Shown piece after piece: positions 7,802-16,249 of a stretch of DNA of 64,000 bases. Source of the stretch: Christensenellaceae bacterium (lineage in GTDB: Bacteria > Bacillota > Clostridia > Christensenellales > CAG-138); the NCBI GenBank assembly GCA_031261085.1, contig JAISKB010000007.1, positions 32,468-96,467 on the forward strand, in the 5' to 3' direction. The position numbers and the translations under genes were made by a program. The notes beneath the pieces were generated by a model. The model searched no databases, had not been told where the DNA came from, and worked only from the letters and a program-made list of their open reading frames with translations. The number at the start of each line of letters is the position of its first letter. The first letter of the stretch is position 1.

Positions 7802-9535
7802 ATGATCAAAAAACTTTTGGGCAGCGTGCGCGAATACAAGCGCGAGTCCATTTTGGCGCCGCTGACCGTTGCCGCCGAGGTGGTGCTCGAGGTGCTCATA
7901 CCCAGGCTGATGGCCAACCTTATCGATAACGGCATCGACGTGGGGAACATGAATTACATTATCAAAATCGGGCTGGTGCTGGTGGGCGCCTGCGCTTTTG
8001 CGCTGGTGCTGGGCGCGCTTTCGGGCCATTTTGCGGCATGCGCGGCGGCGGGCTTTTCCAAAAACCTGCGCAAGGATATGTACTATGCCGTGCAGGACTT
8101 TTCATTTTCCAATATCGACAGGTTCTCTACGGCCAGCCTGGTCACGCGGCTTACGACCGATGTAACCAACCTGCAAAACTCCTATCAAATGATCATCCGC
8201 GTGGCGGTGCGCAGCCCGTTGATGCTGCTGTTTTCCATGATTATGGTGTTCAGCGTCAACCGGCGTATGTCGCTTATTTTCCTTTGCGTGGTGCCGGTTT
8301 TGGCGATAGGCCTTTATTTTATCATGAGCGGTGCGCACCCGATTTTTACGCGCGTGTTCAAAACCTACGATACGCTCAACACCGTCGTGCAGGAAAATCT
8401 GCGCGGCATCCGCGTGGTTAAAACCTATGTGCGCGAGGATCATGAAATCAAAAAATTCGGCGAGGTTTCCAACACCATCTACAAGGACTTTTCCAAAGCC
8501 GAGGGGTTGGTGGCCTTCAACATGCCGCTGATGCAGGCTTCGGTATATACCTGCCTGCTGCTGATATCCTGGGTTGGTGCGCGCCTTATCGTGGGCGGTT
8601 CCATGACCACCGGCGACCTGGTTAGCATCATTTCCTACGCGATGCAAATCTTGATGGCGCTGATGTTCTTTTCGATGACCATCGTGATGATTACCATATC
8701 CCGCGCCAGCGCGCAGCGCATCGTGGAGGTGCTGGAGGAACGCAGCGATATCGTAAACCCGGAGCATCCCATTTACGAGGTGCGGGATGGCTCCATCGAT
8801 TTCAGAGGCGTCAGCTTCAACTATGCCAAGGAAGCGCGCGAAAACTGCCTGCGGGATATCGAGCTGCACATAAAGGGCGGGGAGACCGTTGGTATAATAG
8901 GCGGCACGGGCGCGGGGAAAACCACGCTGGTGCAGCTGATACCAAGGCTATATGACGTGACCCTGGGCGCGGTATGCGTGGGCGGGGCGGATGTGCGCCA
9001 ATACGATATAGAAACGCTGCGCGACGCGGTGGCGATGGTGCTGCAAAAGAACGAGTTGTTCTCCGGCACCATTAAAGAAAACTTGCGCTGGGGCAACCCC
9101 AACGCTACCGATGCCGAAATGGAGCACGCCTGCCGCTTGGCGCAGGCCGATGGCTTTATTAAGGCCTTCCCCGATGGGTATGACACCTATGTGGAGCAGG
9201 GCGGCACCAACGTTTCGGGCGGGCAGCGCCAAAGGCTTTGCATTGCGCGGGCCCTGCTAAAAAAACCGAAGATACTCATATTCGACGATTCCACCAGCGC
9301 GGTGGATACCGCGACCGATGCCGCCATACGGCAAGCGCTGCTGCATGAAATACCCGATACCACAAAGATTATCATCGCGCAGCGTGTGCTCAGCGTGCAG
9401 GATGCCGATATGATCGTGGTGCTCGATAACGGCCGCATCAACGCCGTGGGCACGCACGCGCAGCTGCTCGCCGGCAACACCATCTATCAGGAAGTTTACC
9501 ATTCGCAGATGAAGGGAGGCGACTTCGATGCCTAA
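7802..9535 (+). CDS. ABC exporter half-transporter (degenerate catalytic site partner)
   Basis: A 577-residue fused membrane domain (six predicted helices within about residues 1-310) and ATPase domain. Walker A GGTGAGKTT is near residue 369, signature NVSGGQRQRLCIARAL near 470 and Walker B ILIFDDSTSAVD near 494. The residue after the Walker B aspartate is Asp, not the catalytic Glu, while its signature is intact. The next gene shows the reciprocal pattern, as in heterodimeric exporters such as LmrCD or BmrCD. Likely a multidrug or peptide exporter in the cytoplasmic membrane. It overlaps the next gene by eight bases. Confidence 0.95.
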   Translation: MIKKLLGSVREYKRESILAPLTVAAEVVLEVLIPRLMANLIDNGIDVGNMNYIIKIGLVLVGACAFALVLGALSGHFAACAAAGFSKNLRKDMYYAVQDFSFSNIDRFSTASLVTRLTTDVTNLQNSYQMIIRVAVRSPLMLLFSMIMVFSVNRRMSLIFLCVVPVLAIGLYFIMSGAHPIFTRVFKTYDTLNTVVQENLRGIRVVKTYVREDHEIKKFGEVSNTIYKDFSKAEGLVAFNMPLMQASVYTCLLLISWVGARLIVGGSMTTGDLVSIISYAMQILMALMFFSMTIVMITISRASAQRIVEVLEERSDIVNPEHPIYEVRDGSIDFRGVSFNYAKEARENCLRDIELHIKGGETVGIIGGTGAGKTTLVQLIPRLYDVTLGAVCVGGADVRQYDIETLRDAVAMVLQKNELFSGTIKENLRWGNPNATDAEMEHACRLAQADGFIKAFPDGYDTYVEQGGTNVSGGQRQRLCIARALLKKPKILIFDDSTSAVDTATDAAIRQALLHEIPDTTKIIIAQRVLSVQDADMIVVLDNGRINAVGTHAQLLAGNTIYQEVYHSQMKGGDFDA

Positions 9536-11435
9536 AAATTCCGCTACGCCGCCGCGGGGCGGCTTTGCCTCCAACCAACGCAAGCCGGATACCAAGGCGC
9601 TGCGCCGCCTGTTAAGCTATATAGTGGGCGGTTATAAGGTGCAGTTTGCGCTGGTGATACTGTGCATATTGGTCAGCTCGCTTACCGGCGTGGCGGGCTC
9701 CATGTTTTTGCGCACGGTGATTGACAGCTACATAAAGCCGCTGCTGCTGGATGCGAACCCGGTGTTTACCGGGCTGCTGCACGCCATATTCACCATGGCC
9801 TGCGTATATGCTGTGGGGCTGGCGGCGAGCTATGCGTTTACCCGCATCATGGTGGTGATATCGCAGGGCGTGCTAAAAACCATCCGCGATGATATGTTTG
9901 TGCATATGCAAACGCTGCCCATACGGTATTTTGATACCCATACCCATGGCGATGTGATGAGCCACTACACCAACGATACCGATACCCTTAGGCAGATGAT
10001 TGCCATGTCGCTGCCGCAGTTGCTGTCCTCTGTGGTAACGGTGGTGGCCGTGCTGGGGGCCATGCTGATTTTAAGCCCCATACTCACGGGCTTTGTGCTG
10101 GTGAGCGTGGCGTGCATGCTGACGGTTTCCCGCAAAATCGTGCGGCAGAGCGGCAAATATTTCGTGCGTCAGCAAACCTCGCTGGCGGATGTAAACGGGT
10201 ATGTCGAAGAGATGATGCAGGGGCAAAAGGTGGTAAAGGTATTTTGCCACGAAGCTGCCACCAAGGCGGAGTTCGAGGTAAAGAGCGGCGAGCTGTGCGA
10301 AAACGCCACGCAGGCCAACCGCTTTGCGAATATGCTCATGCCCATCATGGGCAATTTGGGCAACCTGCTGTATGTGCTGGTGGCCGTTGTGGGCGGCGCG
10401 CTGGCCCTGGGCGGGATAGGCGGCATAACGCTGGGCGCCATCGCCTCCTTCCTGCAGCTCACCAAAAACTTCACCATGCCCATCAACCAGGTGGCGCAGC
10501 AGTTCAACTTCATCGTTATGGCGCTGGCCGGGGCCGGCCGCATATTCCAACTGATGGATGAGGAGCCCGAGCAGGATACCGGCGATGTGACGCTGGTGCG
10601 CGCCAAGGAGGAAAACGGCGTTTTGACCGAGACGAAGGTGCGCACCAAGCAATGGGCGTGGAAGCGCGTTACGCCTACGGGCGCCGAGTATATACGCCTG
10701 TGCGGCGATGTGCGTCTGATAGACGTGGATTTTGGCTATGTGCCCGAAAAGCCCGTGCTGCACGATGTTTCGCTCTACGCCAAGCCCGGGCAGAAAATAG
10801 CCTTTGTGGGCGCGACGGGCGCGGGTAAAACCACCATCACCAACCTGATCAACCGGTTTTACGATGTAAACAGCGGGCAAATACTCTACGATGGCGTGGA
10901 TGTGAAGGATATCCGCAAGGCCGACTTGCGGCGGAGTCTGGGCATGGTGCTGCAGGAGACCAACCTGTTTACCGGCACCGTGATGGAGAACATCCGCTAC
11001 GGCAAGCTGGATGCTACGGATGCGGATGTGATTGCGGCGGCGAAGCTGGCCAACGCGCACGATTTTATCACCCGCCTGCCGCAGGGCTATGATACCCTGC
11101 TCTCCGGCGATGGCGGCGGCCTTTCGCAGGGGCAGCGGCAGCTGCTTTCCATCGCCCGCGCGGCGGTGGCGGACCCGCCCGTGATGATACTCGACGAGGC
11201 CACCAGCTCCATCGATACCCGCACCGAGGAAATCGTGCAGCGGGGCATGGATAGCCTGATGCAGGGCCGCACCGTGTTCGTGATTGCGCACAGGCTCTCC
11301 ACCGTGCAAAACGCCAAGGCCATCATGGTGCTGGAGCAGGGCCGCATCGTGGAGCGCGGCGACCATGACGCGCTGCTGGAGCAGAAGGGCCGGTACTACC
11401 GGCTGTATACCGGCTCGTTTGCCGAGGATGCTTAA
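9528..11435 (+). CDS. ABC exporter half-transporter (second subunit)
   Basis: A 635-residue membrane-plus-ATPase protein. The N-terminal extension KNSATPPRGGFASNQRKPD is followed by six helices, and an insertion of about 50 residues before the ATPase domain (around DVTLVRAKEENGVLTETKV) is common in the larger partner of heterodimeric exporters. Walker A GATGAGKTT is near residue 427, and Walker B MILDEATSSID carries the catalytic Glu, but the signature reads LSQGQ instead of LSGGQ. Together with the Asp in the partner's Walker B, this predicts one working and one degenerate ATP site. The start follows GGGAGGCGACTTCG. Confidence 0.95.
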   Translation: MPKNSATPPRGGFASNQRKPDTKALRRLLSYIVGGYKVQFALVILCILVSSLTGVAGSMFLRTVIDSYIKPLLLDANPVFTGLLHAIFTMACVYAVGLAASYAFTRIMVVISQGVLKTIRDDMFVHMQTLPIRYFDTHTHGDVMSHYTNDTDTLRQMIAMSLPQLLSSVVTVVAVLGAMLILSPILTGFVLVSVACMLTVSRKIVRQSGKYFVRQQTSLADVNGYVEEMMQGQKVVKVFCHEAATKAEFEVKSGELCENATQANRFANMLMPIMGNLGNLLYVLVAVVGGALALGGIGGITLGAIASFLQLTKNFTMPINQVAQQFNFIVMALAGAGRIFQLMDEEPEQDTGDVTLVRAKEENGVLTETKVRTKQWAWKRVTPTGAEYIRLCGDVRLIDVDFGYVPEKPVLHDVSLYAKPGQKIAFVGATGAGKTTITNLINRFYDVNSGQILYDGVDVKDIRKADLRRSLGMVLQETNLFTGTVMENIRYGKLDATDADVIAAAKLANAHDFITRLPQGYDTLLSGDGGGLSQGQRQLLSIARAAVADPPVMILDEATSSIDTRTEEIVQRGMDSLMQGRTVFVIAHRLSTVQNAKAIMVLEQGRIVERGDHDALLEQKGRYYRLYTGSFAEDA

Positions 11436-11440
11436 GCGGC

Positions 11441-11902
11441 ATGGTGCGCGTGTTGTTCGTTTGCCACGGTAACATTTGCCGTTCGCCCATGGCGGAATTC
11501 GTGCTCAAGGATATGGTGCAAAAGCGCGGCCTTGCCGGTGATTTCTTCATCGGCTCGGCGGCTACCAGCCTGGAGGAAATCGGCAGCGCGCCGCACCCCG
11601 GCACACAGCGCAAGCTGCGCGCCCAAGGCGTGCCGGCAGGGGAGCACCGCGCCGTGCGGCTGACGATGGCGGATTATGACCGCTATGATTACCTGCTGGG
11701 TATGGATGGCCGCAATGTGCAGAACATGCGCCGCATTTTGGGCGGGGACCCGCAGGGCAAGGTGCGGCGCTTGCTGGACTTTACGCCGCGGCCGCGCGAT
11801 ATTGCCGACCCATGGTATACCGGCGATTTCGACCGAACATATTTGGATATTGTAGAAGGCTGTGAGGCGTTTTTAAGGCATTGCGGCCAGGAGCAAGCCT
11901 GA
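11441..11902 (+). CDS. Low molecular weight protein-tyrosine phosphatase
   Basis: 153 residues. The P-loop VCHGNICRSPMAE near the N-terminus carries the C-x5-R-S catalytic motif, and DPWYTGDFDRTY near residue 120 supplies the general-acid aspartate. It lies five bases after the exporter operon and reads in the same direction, so it is probably co-transcribed. In Firmicutes such enzymes act on protein phosphotyrosine; a role in arsenate reduction is a possible alternative but there are no arsenic genes nearby. Confidence 0.93.
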   Translation: MVRVLFVCHGNICRSPMAEFVLKDMVQKRGLAGDFFIGSAATSLEEIGSAPHPGTQRKLRAQGVPAGEHRAVRLTMADYDRYDYLLGMDGRNVQNMRRILGGDPQGKVRRLLDFTPRPRDIADPWYTGDFDRTYLDIVEGCEAFLRHCGQEQA

Positions 11903-11918
11903 TGGAGGGGGCTGTGGC

Positions 11919-12875
11919 GTGACGAAGATTATCGTGCTGGATGGATATACCGAAAACCCCGGCGACCTGCGCTGGGATGCTTTGGCCGCGCTGGGCGAGC
12001 TGACCGTATACGACCGCACGCCGGCCGATCAAATCGCCGCGCGCATCGGCGATGCGGATATCGTATATACCAACAAAACCCCCATCACGCGGGAAACGCT
12101 GGCCGCCTGCCCCAACATAGCCATGGTGGGCGTGCTGGCCACCGGCTACAACGTGGTGGATTGCGCCGCCTGCCGGGAGCATGGCGCCTTGGTCACCAAC
12201 ATACCCGCCTATGGCACCGCGGCGGTGGGGCAGTTTGCCATCGCCATGCTGCTGGAAATCTGCCATCATGTGGGGCATCATAGCGAGGCGGTGCGCGCGG
12301 GGCGCTGGGCCGCCAATGCGGATTGGTGCTTTTGGGATTATCCGCTCATAGAGCTGGATGGCAAAACCATGGGCATCATAGGCTTTGGGCGCATAGGGCA
12401 AACCACGGGCCGCATAGCAAGCGCCTTGGGTATGCGCGTGCTCGCTTATGATAATCACCCCAACGATGCCGGGCGCGCGCTTGCCGCATATGTGGAGCTG
12501 GAGGCGCTGTACGCGCAGTCCGACGTGATAGCGCTGCACTGCCCGCTGTTCCCCGAAACCGAACATATGATAAACAGGGCGTCCATCGCCAAAATGAAGG
12601 ATGGCGTCATTTTGCTCAACAACAGCCGCGGGCCGCTGATTGTGGAGCGGGACCTGGCCGATGCGCTAAACGGCGGCAAGGTATATGCGGCCGGGCTGGA
12701 TGTGGTTTCCACCGAGCCCATACGGGGCGATAACCCGCTGCTCACCGCGAAAAATTGCTTCATCACCCCGCATATCAGCTGGGCATCCAGGGAGAGCCGC
12801 CAGCGCCTGATGGATATCGCGGTGCAAAACTGCGCCGCCTTTTTGAGCGGCCAACCCATCCATGTGGTGAATTGA
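11919..12875 (+). CDS. D-2-hydroxyacid dehydrogenase (glycerate dehydrogenase-like)
   Basis: 318 residues of the NAD-dependent D-isomer 2-hydroxyacid dehydrogenase family. The Rossmann motif is GFGRIGQTTGRIASALG (about residue 150), the substrate-binding Arg lies in NNSRGPLIVERDL, and HISWAS carries the catalytic His. It begins with GTG at 11919, supported by GGAGGGG nine bases before; the preceding phosphatase stops 16 bases upstream. The exact substrate (glycerate/hydroxypyruvate or other 2-oxoacids) cannot be read from the sequence. Confidence 0.92.
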   Translation: MTKIIVLDGYTENPGDLRWDALAALGELTVYDRTPADQIAARIGDADIVYTNKTPITRETLAACPNIAMVGVLATGYNVVDCAACREHGALVTNIPAYGTAAVGQFAIAMLLEICHHVGHHSEAVRAGRWAANADWCFWDYPLIELDGKTMGIIGFGRIGQTTGRIASALGMRVLAYDNHPNDAGRALAAYVELEALYAQSDVIALHCPLFPETEHMINRASIAKMKDGVILLNNSRGPLIVERDLADALNGGKVYAAGLDVVSTEPIRGDNPLLTAKNCFITPHISWASRESRQRLMDIAVQNCAAFLSGQPIHVVN

Positions 12876-12881
12876 GCGCGG

Positions 12882-12910
12882 TTGACAAGCGGCGCGCATA
12901 TCCTTATAAT
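12882..12910 (+). promoter_or_regulatory. Promoter of the metA leader and metA
   Basis: TTGACA (12882-12887), exactly 17 bases, TATAAT (12905-12910): a full-consensus vegetative promoter starting a transcript near 12917. It lies about 190 bases before metA, so there is a substantial leader. Confidence 0.88.
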
Positions 12911-12950
12911 GAAGAACATACCGATTTAGTTAAGAGGGAGGCTTCGCATA

Positions 12951-13019
12951 ATGTATTGTATTATGTCCATGGTTATGATGATGCGGCGCGCTGCCTTCCC
13001 TGCCCCAAGCGCCCGGTAA
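12951..13019 (+). CDS. Methionine-rich leader peptide of metA (22 residues)
   Basis: A short open frame beginning ATG after GAGGGAGG (12934-12941, nine bases away), so it has a better ribosome site than many real genes here. It encodes [11 protein letters not shown] followed by [11 protein letters not shown] and stop. Six of the first eleven codons are Met, with three in a row (12975-12983). It ends before a hairpin terminator and lies upstream of a methionine biosynthesis gene. By analogy with trp, his and leu leaders, its translation probably senses charged Met-tRNA. It is too short for ordinary gene callers. Confidence 0.8.
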   Translation: MYCIMSMVMMMRRAAFPAPSAR

Positions 13020-13074
13020 ACGGCCGGCACACAGGGTTATGAAGGCAGCTTCGCACGCGCGTGGCTGCTTTTTT
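12990..13074 (+). promoter_or_regulatory. Transcription attenuator: alternative antiterminator and terminator before metA
   Basis: Terminator: 13041-13049 pairs with 13064-13072 (core GCAGC/GCTGC, flanked by A-T pairs), has an inner CAC-GCGC-GTG mini-hairpin, and runs into TTTTTT (13069-13074). Antiterminator: GCTGCCTTC at 12990-12998 is a perfect 9-base complement of GAAGGCAGC at 13041-13049, the same strand the terminator needs; CCTG (12999-13002) can also pair with CAGG (13032-13035). A ribosome waiting at the first of the three consecutive Met codons would reach to about 12988, leaving 12990 onward free. The two structures are mutually exclusive. Confidence 0.75.
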
Positions 13075-13101
13075 GTATCTATACATCACCGGAGGTGCGT
13101 T

Positions 13102-14019
13102 ATGCCCATCAAAATCCCCAACCTGCTCCCCGCAACGCAAACGCTGCAAAACGAGAATATTTTCGTGATGACCGAGACGCGCGCCCTCACGCAGGATATC
13201 CGCCCGCTGCAGGTGGCGGTGCTCAACCTGATGCCTACCAAAATAGCCACCGAGACGCAGCTCGCGCGGCTGCTGGGCAATACGCCGCTGCAGGTGGAGC
13301 TGGAGCTGCTGTATACCAAGTCGCACCATTCCAAAAACACCTCGCGGGAGCATTTGCTTTCGTTTTATAAAACCTTCGACGAAGTAAAGCACCGCAAGTT
13401 CGACGGGCTGGTGATTACCGGCGCGCCGATAGAGCATCTCCCGTTTGAGGAGGTGGAGTATTGGGAGGAGCTGACCCACATACTGGAATGGAGCAAAACC
13501 CATGTATGCAGCACCCTGCACATCTGCTGGGGCGCGCAGGCCGGGCTTTACTATCACTATGGCATCAACAAGGTGCCGCTGCCCCAAAAGATGTTTGGCG
13601 TGTTCCCGCACACGGCGGATTATAAGCAATCCATATTGCTGCGCGGCTTTGACGATGTGTTTATGGCGCCGCACTCCCGCTATACCGGCATATTGCGCGA
13701 GGATGTGGCGGCGTGCGAAAAATTGCGCATACTCGCTTCCTCCGAAGAAGCCGGCCTGTATGCCGTAAGCTCCCGCGGCGGGCGGCAGATATTCATCACC
13801 GGCCATTCCGAATACGATGCGCTTACGCTGGAGCAGGAATATCAGCGGGATAAAAAAGCGGGGATTCCCATTGCGCTGCCCAAGAATTATTACCCGGGCG
13901 ACGACGATACCCAGCCCCCGCTCGTGGAGTGGCGCAGCCATGCGCACCTGCTGTATTATAACTGGCTCAATTATTTTGTATATCAATCCACGCCCTACGA
14001 TATAGATAGCATTTCGTGA
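13102..14019 (+). CDS. metA: Homoserine O-acetyltransferase (MetA family)
   Basis: 305 residues from the ATG at 13102, preceded by CCGGAGGTGCGTT; the frame stays open upstream but that part is the attenuator. MetA activates homoserine for methionine synthesis. Catalytic Cys142 ([10 protein letters not shown]), His235 and Glu237 (ITGHSEYD) are at the family positions. Residue 111 is Glu ([12 protein letters not shown]), which in characterised MetA proteins specifies acetyl-CoA, whereas Gly specifies succinyl-CoA. I therefore call it an acetyltransferase despite the historical 'succinyltransferase' family name. Regulated by the leader upstream. Confidence 0.95.
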   Translation: MPIKIPNLLPATQTLQNENIFVMTETRALTQDIRPLQVAVLNLMPTKIATETQLARLLGNTPLQVELELLYTKSHHSKNTSREHLLSFYKTFDEVKHRKFDGLVITGAPIEHLPFEEVEYWEELTHILEWSKTHVCSTLHICWGAQAGLYYHYGINKVPLPQKMFGVFPHTADYKQSILLRGFDDVFMAPHSRYTGILREDVAACEKLRILASSEEAGLYAVSSRGGRQIFITGHSEYDALTLEQEYQRDKKAGIPIALPKNYYPGDDDTQPPLVEWRSHAHLLYYNWLNYFVYQSTPYDIDSIS

Positions 14020-14025
14020 AATTGC

Positions 14026-14054
14026 AAAAAAACACCCCCTCTTGCGAGGGGGTG
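14026..14054 (-). terminator. Terminator of the CobW-like pair
   Basis: On the minus strand a 9-bp stem CACCCCCTC / GAGGGGGTG with a 4-base loop runs into seven T. A copy identical over about 31 bases terminates the rubrerythrin gene at 19421. Confidence 0.85.
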
Positions 14055-14077
14055 GGGAATAGGGCAAAACGTACCGC

Positions 14078-15028
14078 TCAATAAAACGTTGCCACTTCTT
14101 TTGCGGGCGCGGCGGCCGGTTGCACAGTTACGACTGTGAGCACCGGCCCCTTTTTGCCATAGATGCGGTGATACTTTACCGCGATGCGGGCGGTCACCGT
14201 TACCCAATCCCGCTTTTTTAGGTTGGAACGTATCATCTCCGGGTCCCATTCGCAGCAGAGCGCCGCATACGAAATATCCTCCGCGCAGCAGGTCATAACG
14301 TGCCGGCCCGCCAAAAAGCAGCCGGTGGGCAGCCGCCCGGATACCGCCACCGTGCCGGTAAAGCGCACGACCTTGCCCACGTATTGATCCATTTCCTCCG
14401 TAATATCGCGGTACCACAGCGCAAAATCGTCGTCCTCCACCTCTATTACGGGGGCGTTTATGTCGAACGGGAGCGGATCCTCGATTTCGTCATATTCCAC
14501 CTTGCCATCCGGGTATTCATACGCGATGGCGCAGCGGCGGTTTAGCCCCCGCACGATTTTGTGCAGCAGGGCCTTATCGGTGCTGGCATCGGCCCGGTTG
14601 AATACCGCCAGCTCGCAGCTCTGCAGCTTATCCACCACCAGCGAGCGCAGGTTGACGTTGTATTGCAAAAAGGTGGCGGCATCGGCAAAGAAGAAATCCT
14701 GATACAGCACCCAGCCCTGCGGCAGGGCCGAAAACAGGCGCTCCATGGGCCACATGCCGTTGTATTCGAGCACCACCCGCTGTATGTGATACTGCTTTTG
14801 GTAGCCCAGCAGCTTTTGCGCCGTCAAGTCCTCTATGCGCTCTATGGTTTTTAGGTGCACGCTCGCATCCGCAAAGGCGGCGGGGTCATATTCCTCTTCC
14901 CCCTGCTCGCACACCAGCAGCAGCGTGCGTTCGCCTTCGTTAAAGCGCGCGTCGCTGAGCGTTTCCTGTATAAACCGCGTTTTGCCGGCCTCTAAAAAAC
15001 CGGTAAACAGATATACGGGTATTTCCAT
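14078..15028 (-). CDS. CobW/COG0523-like GTPase with C-terminal YcgQ-like domain
   Basis: 316 residues from the ATG at 15028 (MEIPVYLFTGFLEAGKTRF). The N-terminal P-loop GFLEAGKT belongs to the CobW/YjiA GTPase group of metal chaperones; the usual CXCC metal motif after the P-loop is missing here. From about residue 200 the sequence changes to a beta-rich domain (DQYVGKVVRFTGTV, FLAGRHVMTCCAEDISYA) that resembles, from memory, the C-terminal part of YcgQ/TIGR03943 proteins, partners of the YcgR permease linked to zinc. Such a fusion would tie the GTPase to metal transport. It follows the His-rich CobW gene by 11 bases and shares its transcript. Confidence 0.75.
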   Translation of the reverse strand: MEIPVYLFTGFLEAGKTRFIQETLSDARFNEGERTLLLVCEQGEEEYDPAAFADASVHLKTIERIEDLTAQKLLGYQKQYHIQRVVLEYNGMWPMERLFSALPQGWVLYQDFFFADAATFLQYNVNLRSLVVDKLQSCELAVFNRADASTDKALLHKIVRGLNRRCAIAYEYPDGKVEYDEIEDPLPFDINAPVIEVEDDDFALWYRDITEEMDQYVGKVVRFTGTVAVSGRLPTGCFLAGRHVMTCCAEDISYAALCCEWDPEMIRSNLKKRDWVTVTARIAVKYHRIYGKKGPVLTVVTVQPAAAPAKEVATFY

Positions 15029-15039
15029 AGCGCCCCCGC

Positions 15040-16113
15040 TCACGCGCCAAACAGCGCGCCGAGCGCCGCGGTATCGAGCTGCGCGCCTATCACGCATAGC
15101 CGCCCGGTGACCAGCGCCCCGCCCTCGCGCACCTGCGCCTCGCCGGGCACATAGTCGAAGTGCAGCCAACCGCCATTTTGCCCGCGCACGATGCCTTTGG
15201 CGCGCAGCACTTGGCCGTATTTGGCGCTCTCCAGCGCGTGGAGTATTTCTTGAAGCTGCTCCGTGGTATACGCCTTGGCCGTCTCCAGCCCCCAGCTGCC
15301 GAACACCTCGTCGGCGTCATGGTGATGATGGTGGTCGTGCTCATGCTCATGGTCGTGCGCGTGTTCGTGCGCATGTTCGTGTTCGTGTTCATGGTTATGC
15401 TCATGCTCATGATGGTGCTCATGGTCATGGTCGTGATGGTGCGCGCCGTCGTGCACATGCCCGCACGCGGGGCAAACCTCCCCGGTTTCGAGCAGGTGTT
15501 CCAATTCCTCATTGAGCGTGCCCCTGTGCTCCATGGCGTCGAGTATCTGACCGCCGCTTAGGGTATCCCAGGGCGTGGTGATAAACGTGGCCTTCGGGTT
15601 GCGCGCTTGCAGCTGTGCGACGCAGGCGAGCAGCTTTTCTTCGGGCAGGGAGGCGGTGCGGCTGAGCACGATGCAATTGGCGCATTCCACCTGGTCGTTA
15701 AAAAACTCGCCGAAGTTCTTCATATATAGCTTGCATTTGCTCGCATCCACCACGGTGGTGAAGCTGTTGAGCGCAATATCCTGGGCGCCAATGCCCTGCA
15801 CCGCGCGGATGACGTCACTCAGCTTGCCCACGCCGCTCGGTTCAATCAGGATGCGGTCGGGGTGATATTGCTCCAGCACCTGCTTGAGTGCGGCGGAAAA
15901 ATCCCCCACCAGCGAGCAGCAGATACAGCCGGAGTTCATTTCGGTGATGGTGATGCCGGCCTCCTGCAAAAAGCCGCTGTCGATGCCGATTTCACCGAAT
16001 TCGTTTTCGATAAGTACCAGCTTTTCGCCCGCGTAAGCCTCGGCGATCAGCTTTTTGATGAGCGTGGTTTTGCCCGCGCCCAAAAATCCGGAAAAGATGT
16101 CGATCTTCGTCAT
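15040..16113 (-). CDS. CobW/COG0523 family GTPase with long His-rich metal-binding stretch
   Basis: 357 residues from the ATG at 16113. P-loop GFLGAGKTTL, then the family's CXCC metal motif in MNSGCICCSLVG, GTPase motif IEPSGVGK, and a C-terminal CobW domain. Between residues about 215 and 265 runs a segment of nearly only His, Asp, Glu and Ala (HDHEHHHEHEHNHEHEHEH and more), preceded by CPACGHVHDG. Such stretches buffer zinc or nickel. A zinc metallochaperone is the most likely role. An in-frame ATG at 16146 is possible, but the shorter start matches the family. First gene of a two-gene operon. Confidence 0.9.
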   Translation of the reverse strand: MTKIDIFSGFLGAGKTTLIKKLIAEAYAGEKLVLIENEFGEIGIDSGFLQEAGITITEMNSGCICCSLVGDFSAALKQVLEQYHPDRILIEPSGVGKLSDVIRAVQGIGAQDIALNSFTTVVDASKCKLYMKNFGEFFNDQVECANCIVLSRTASLPEEKLLACVAQLQARNPKATFITTPWDTLSGGQILDAMEHRGTLNEELEHLLETGEVCPACGHVHDGAHHHDHDHEHHHEHEHNHEHEHEHAHEHAHDHEHEHDHHHHHDADEVFGSWGLETAKAYTTEQLQEILHALESAKYGQVLRAKGIVRGQNGGWLHFDYVPGEAQVREGGALVTGRLCVIGAQLDTAALGALFGA

Positions 16114-16191
16114 AAGAAAAAAAGCCTTCTTTCTACAATGTTCCAAAGTGTATTATATCCCTGCGCGCCGCGGCTTACAAGCATAATTGCC

Positions 16192-16220
16192 TTGCCGAAT
16201 GCAGAAAACCCGCCTATAAT
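16192..16220 (+). promoter_or_regulatory. Promoter of the rRNA methyltransferase gene
   Basis: TTGCCG (16192-16197), 17 bases, TATAAT (16215-16220), about 30 bases before the start codon. Confidence 0.7.
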
Positions 16221-16249
16221 GAACATATTGCGCGAAAGTGAGGATGTTT

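Noticed and set aside
12911..13101. SAM riboswitch or Met T-box upstream of metA
   Set aside because: No S-box core or T-box sequence is visible; the leader is explained by a translated Met-rich peptide with alternative hairpins.
15160..15561. Hydrophobic Val/Met-rich 133-codon frame on the plus strand
   Set aside because: It is the complement of the His-rich stretch of the CobW gene.
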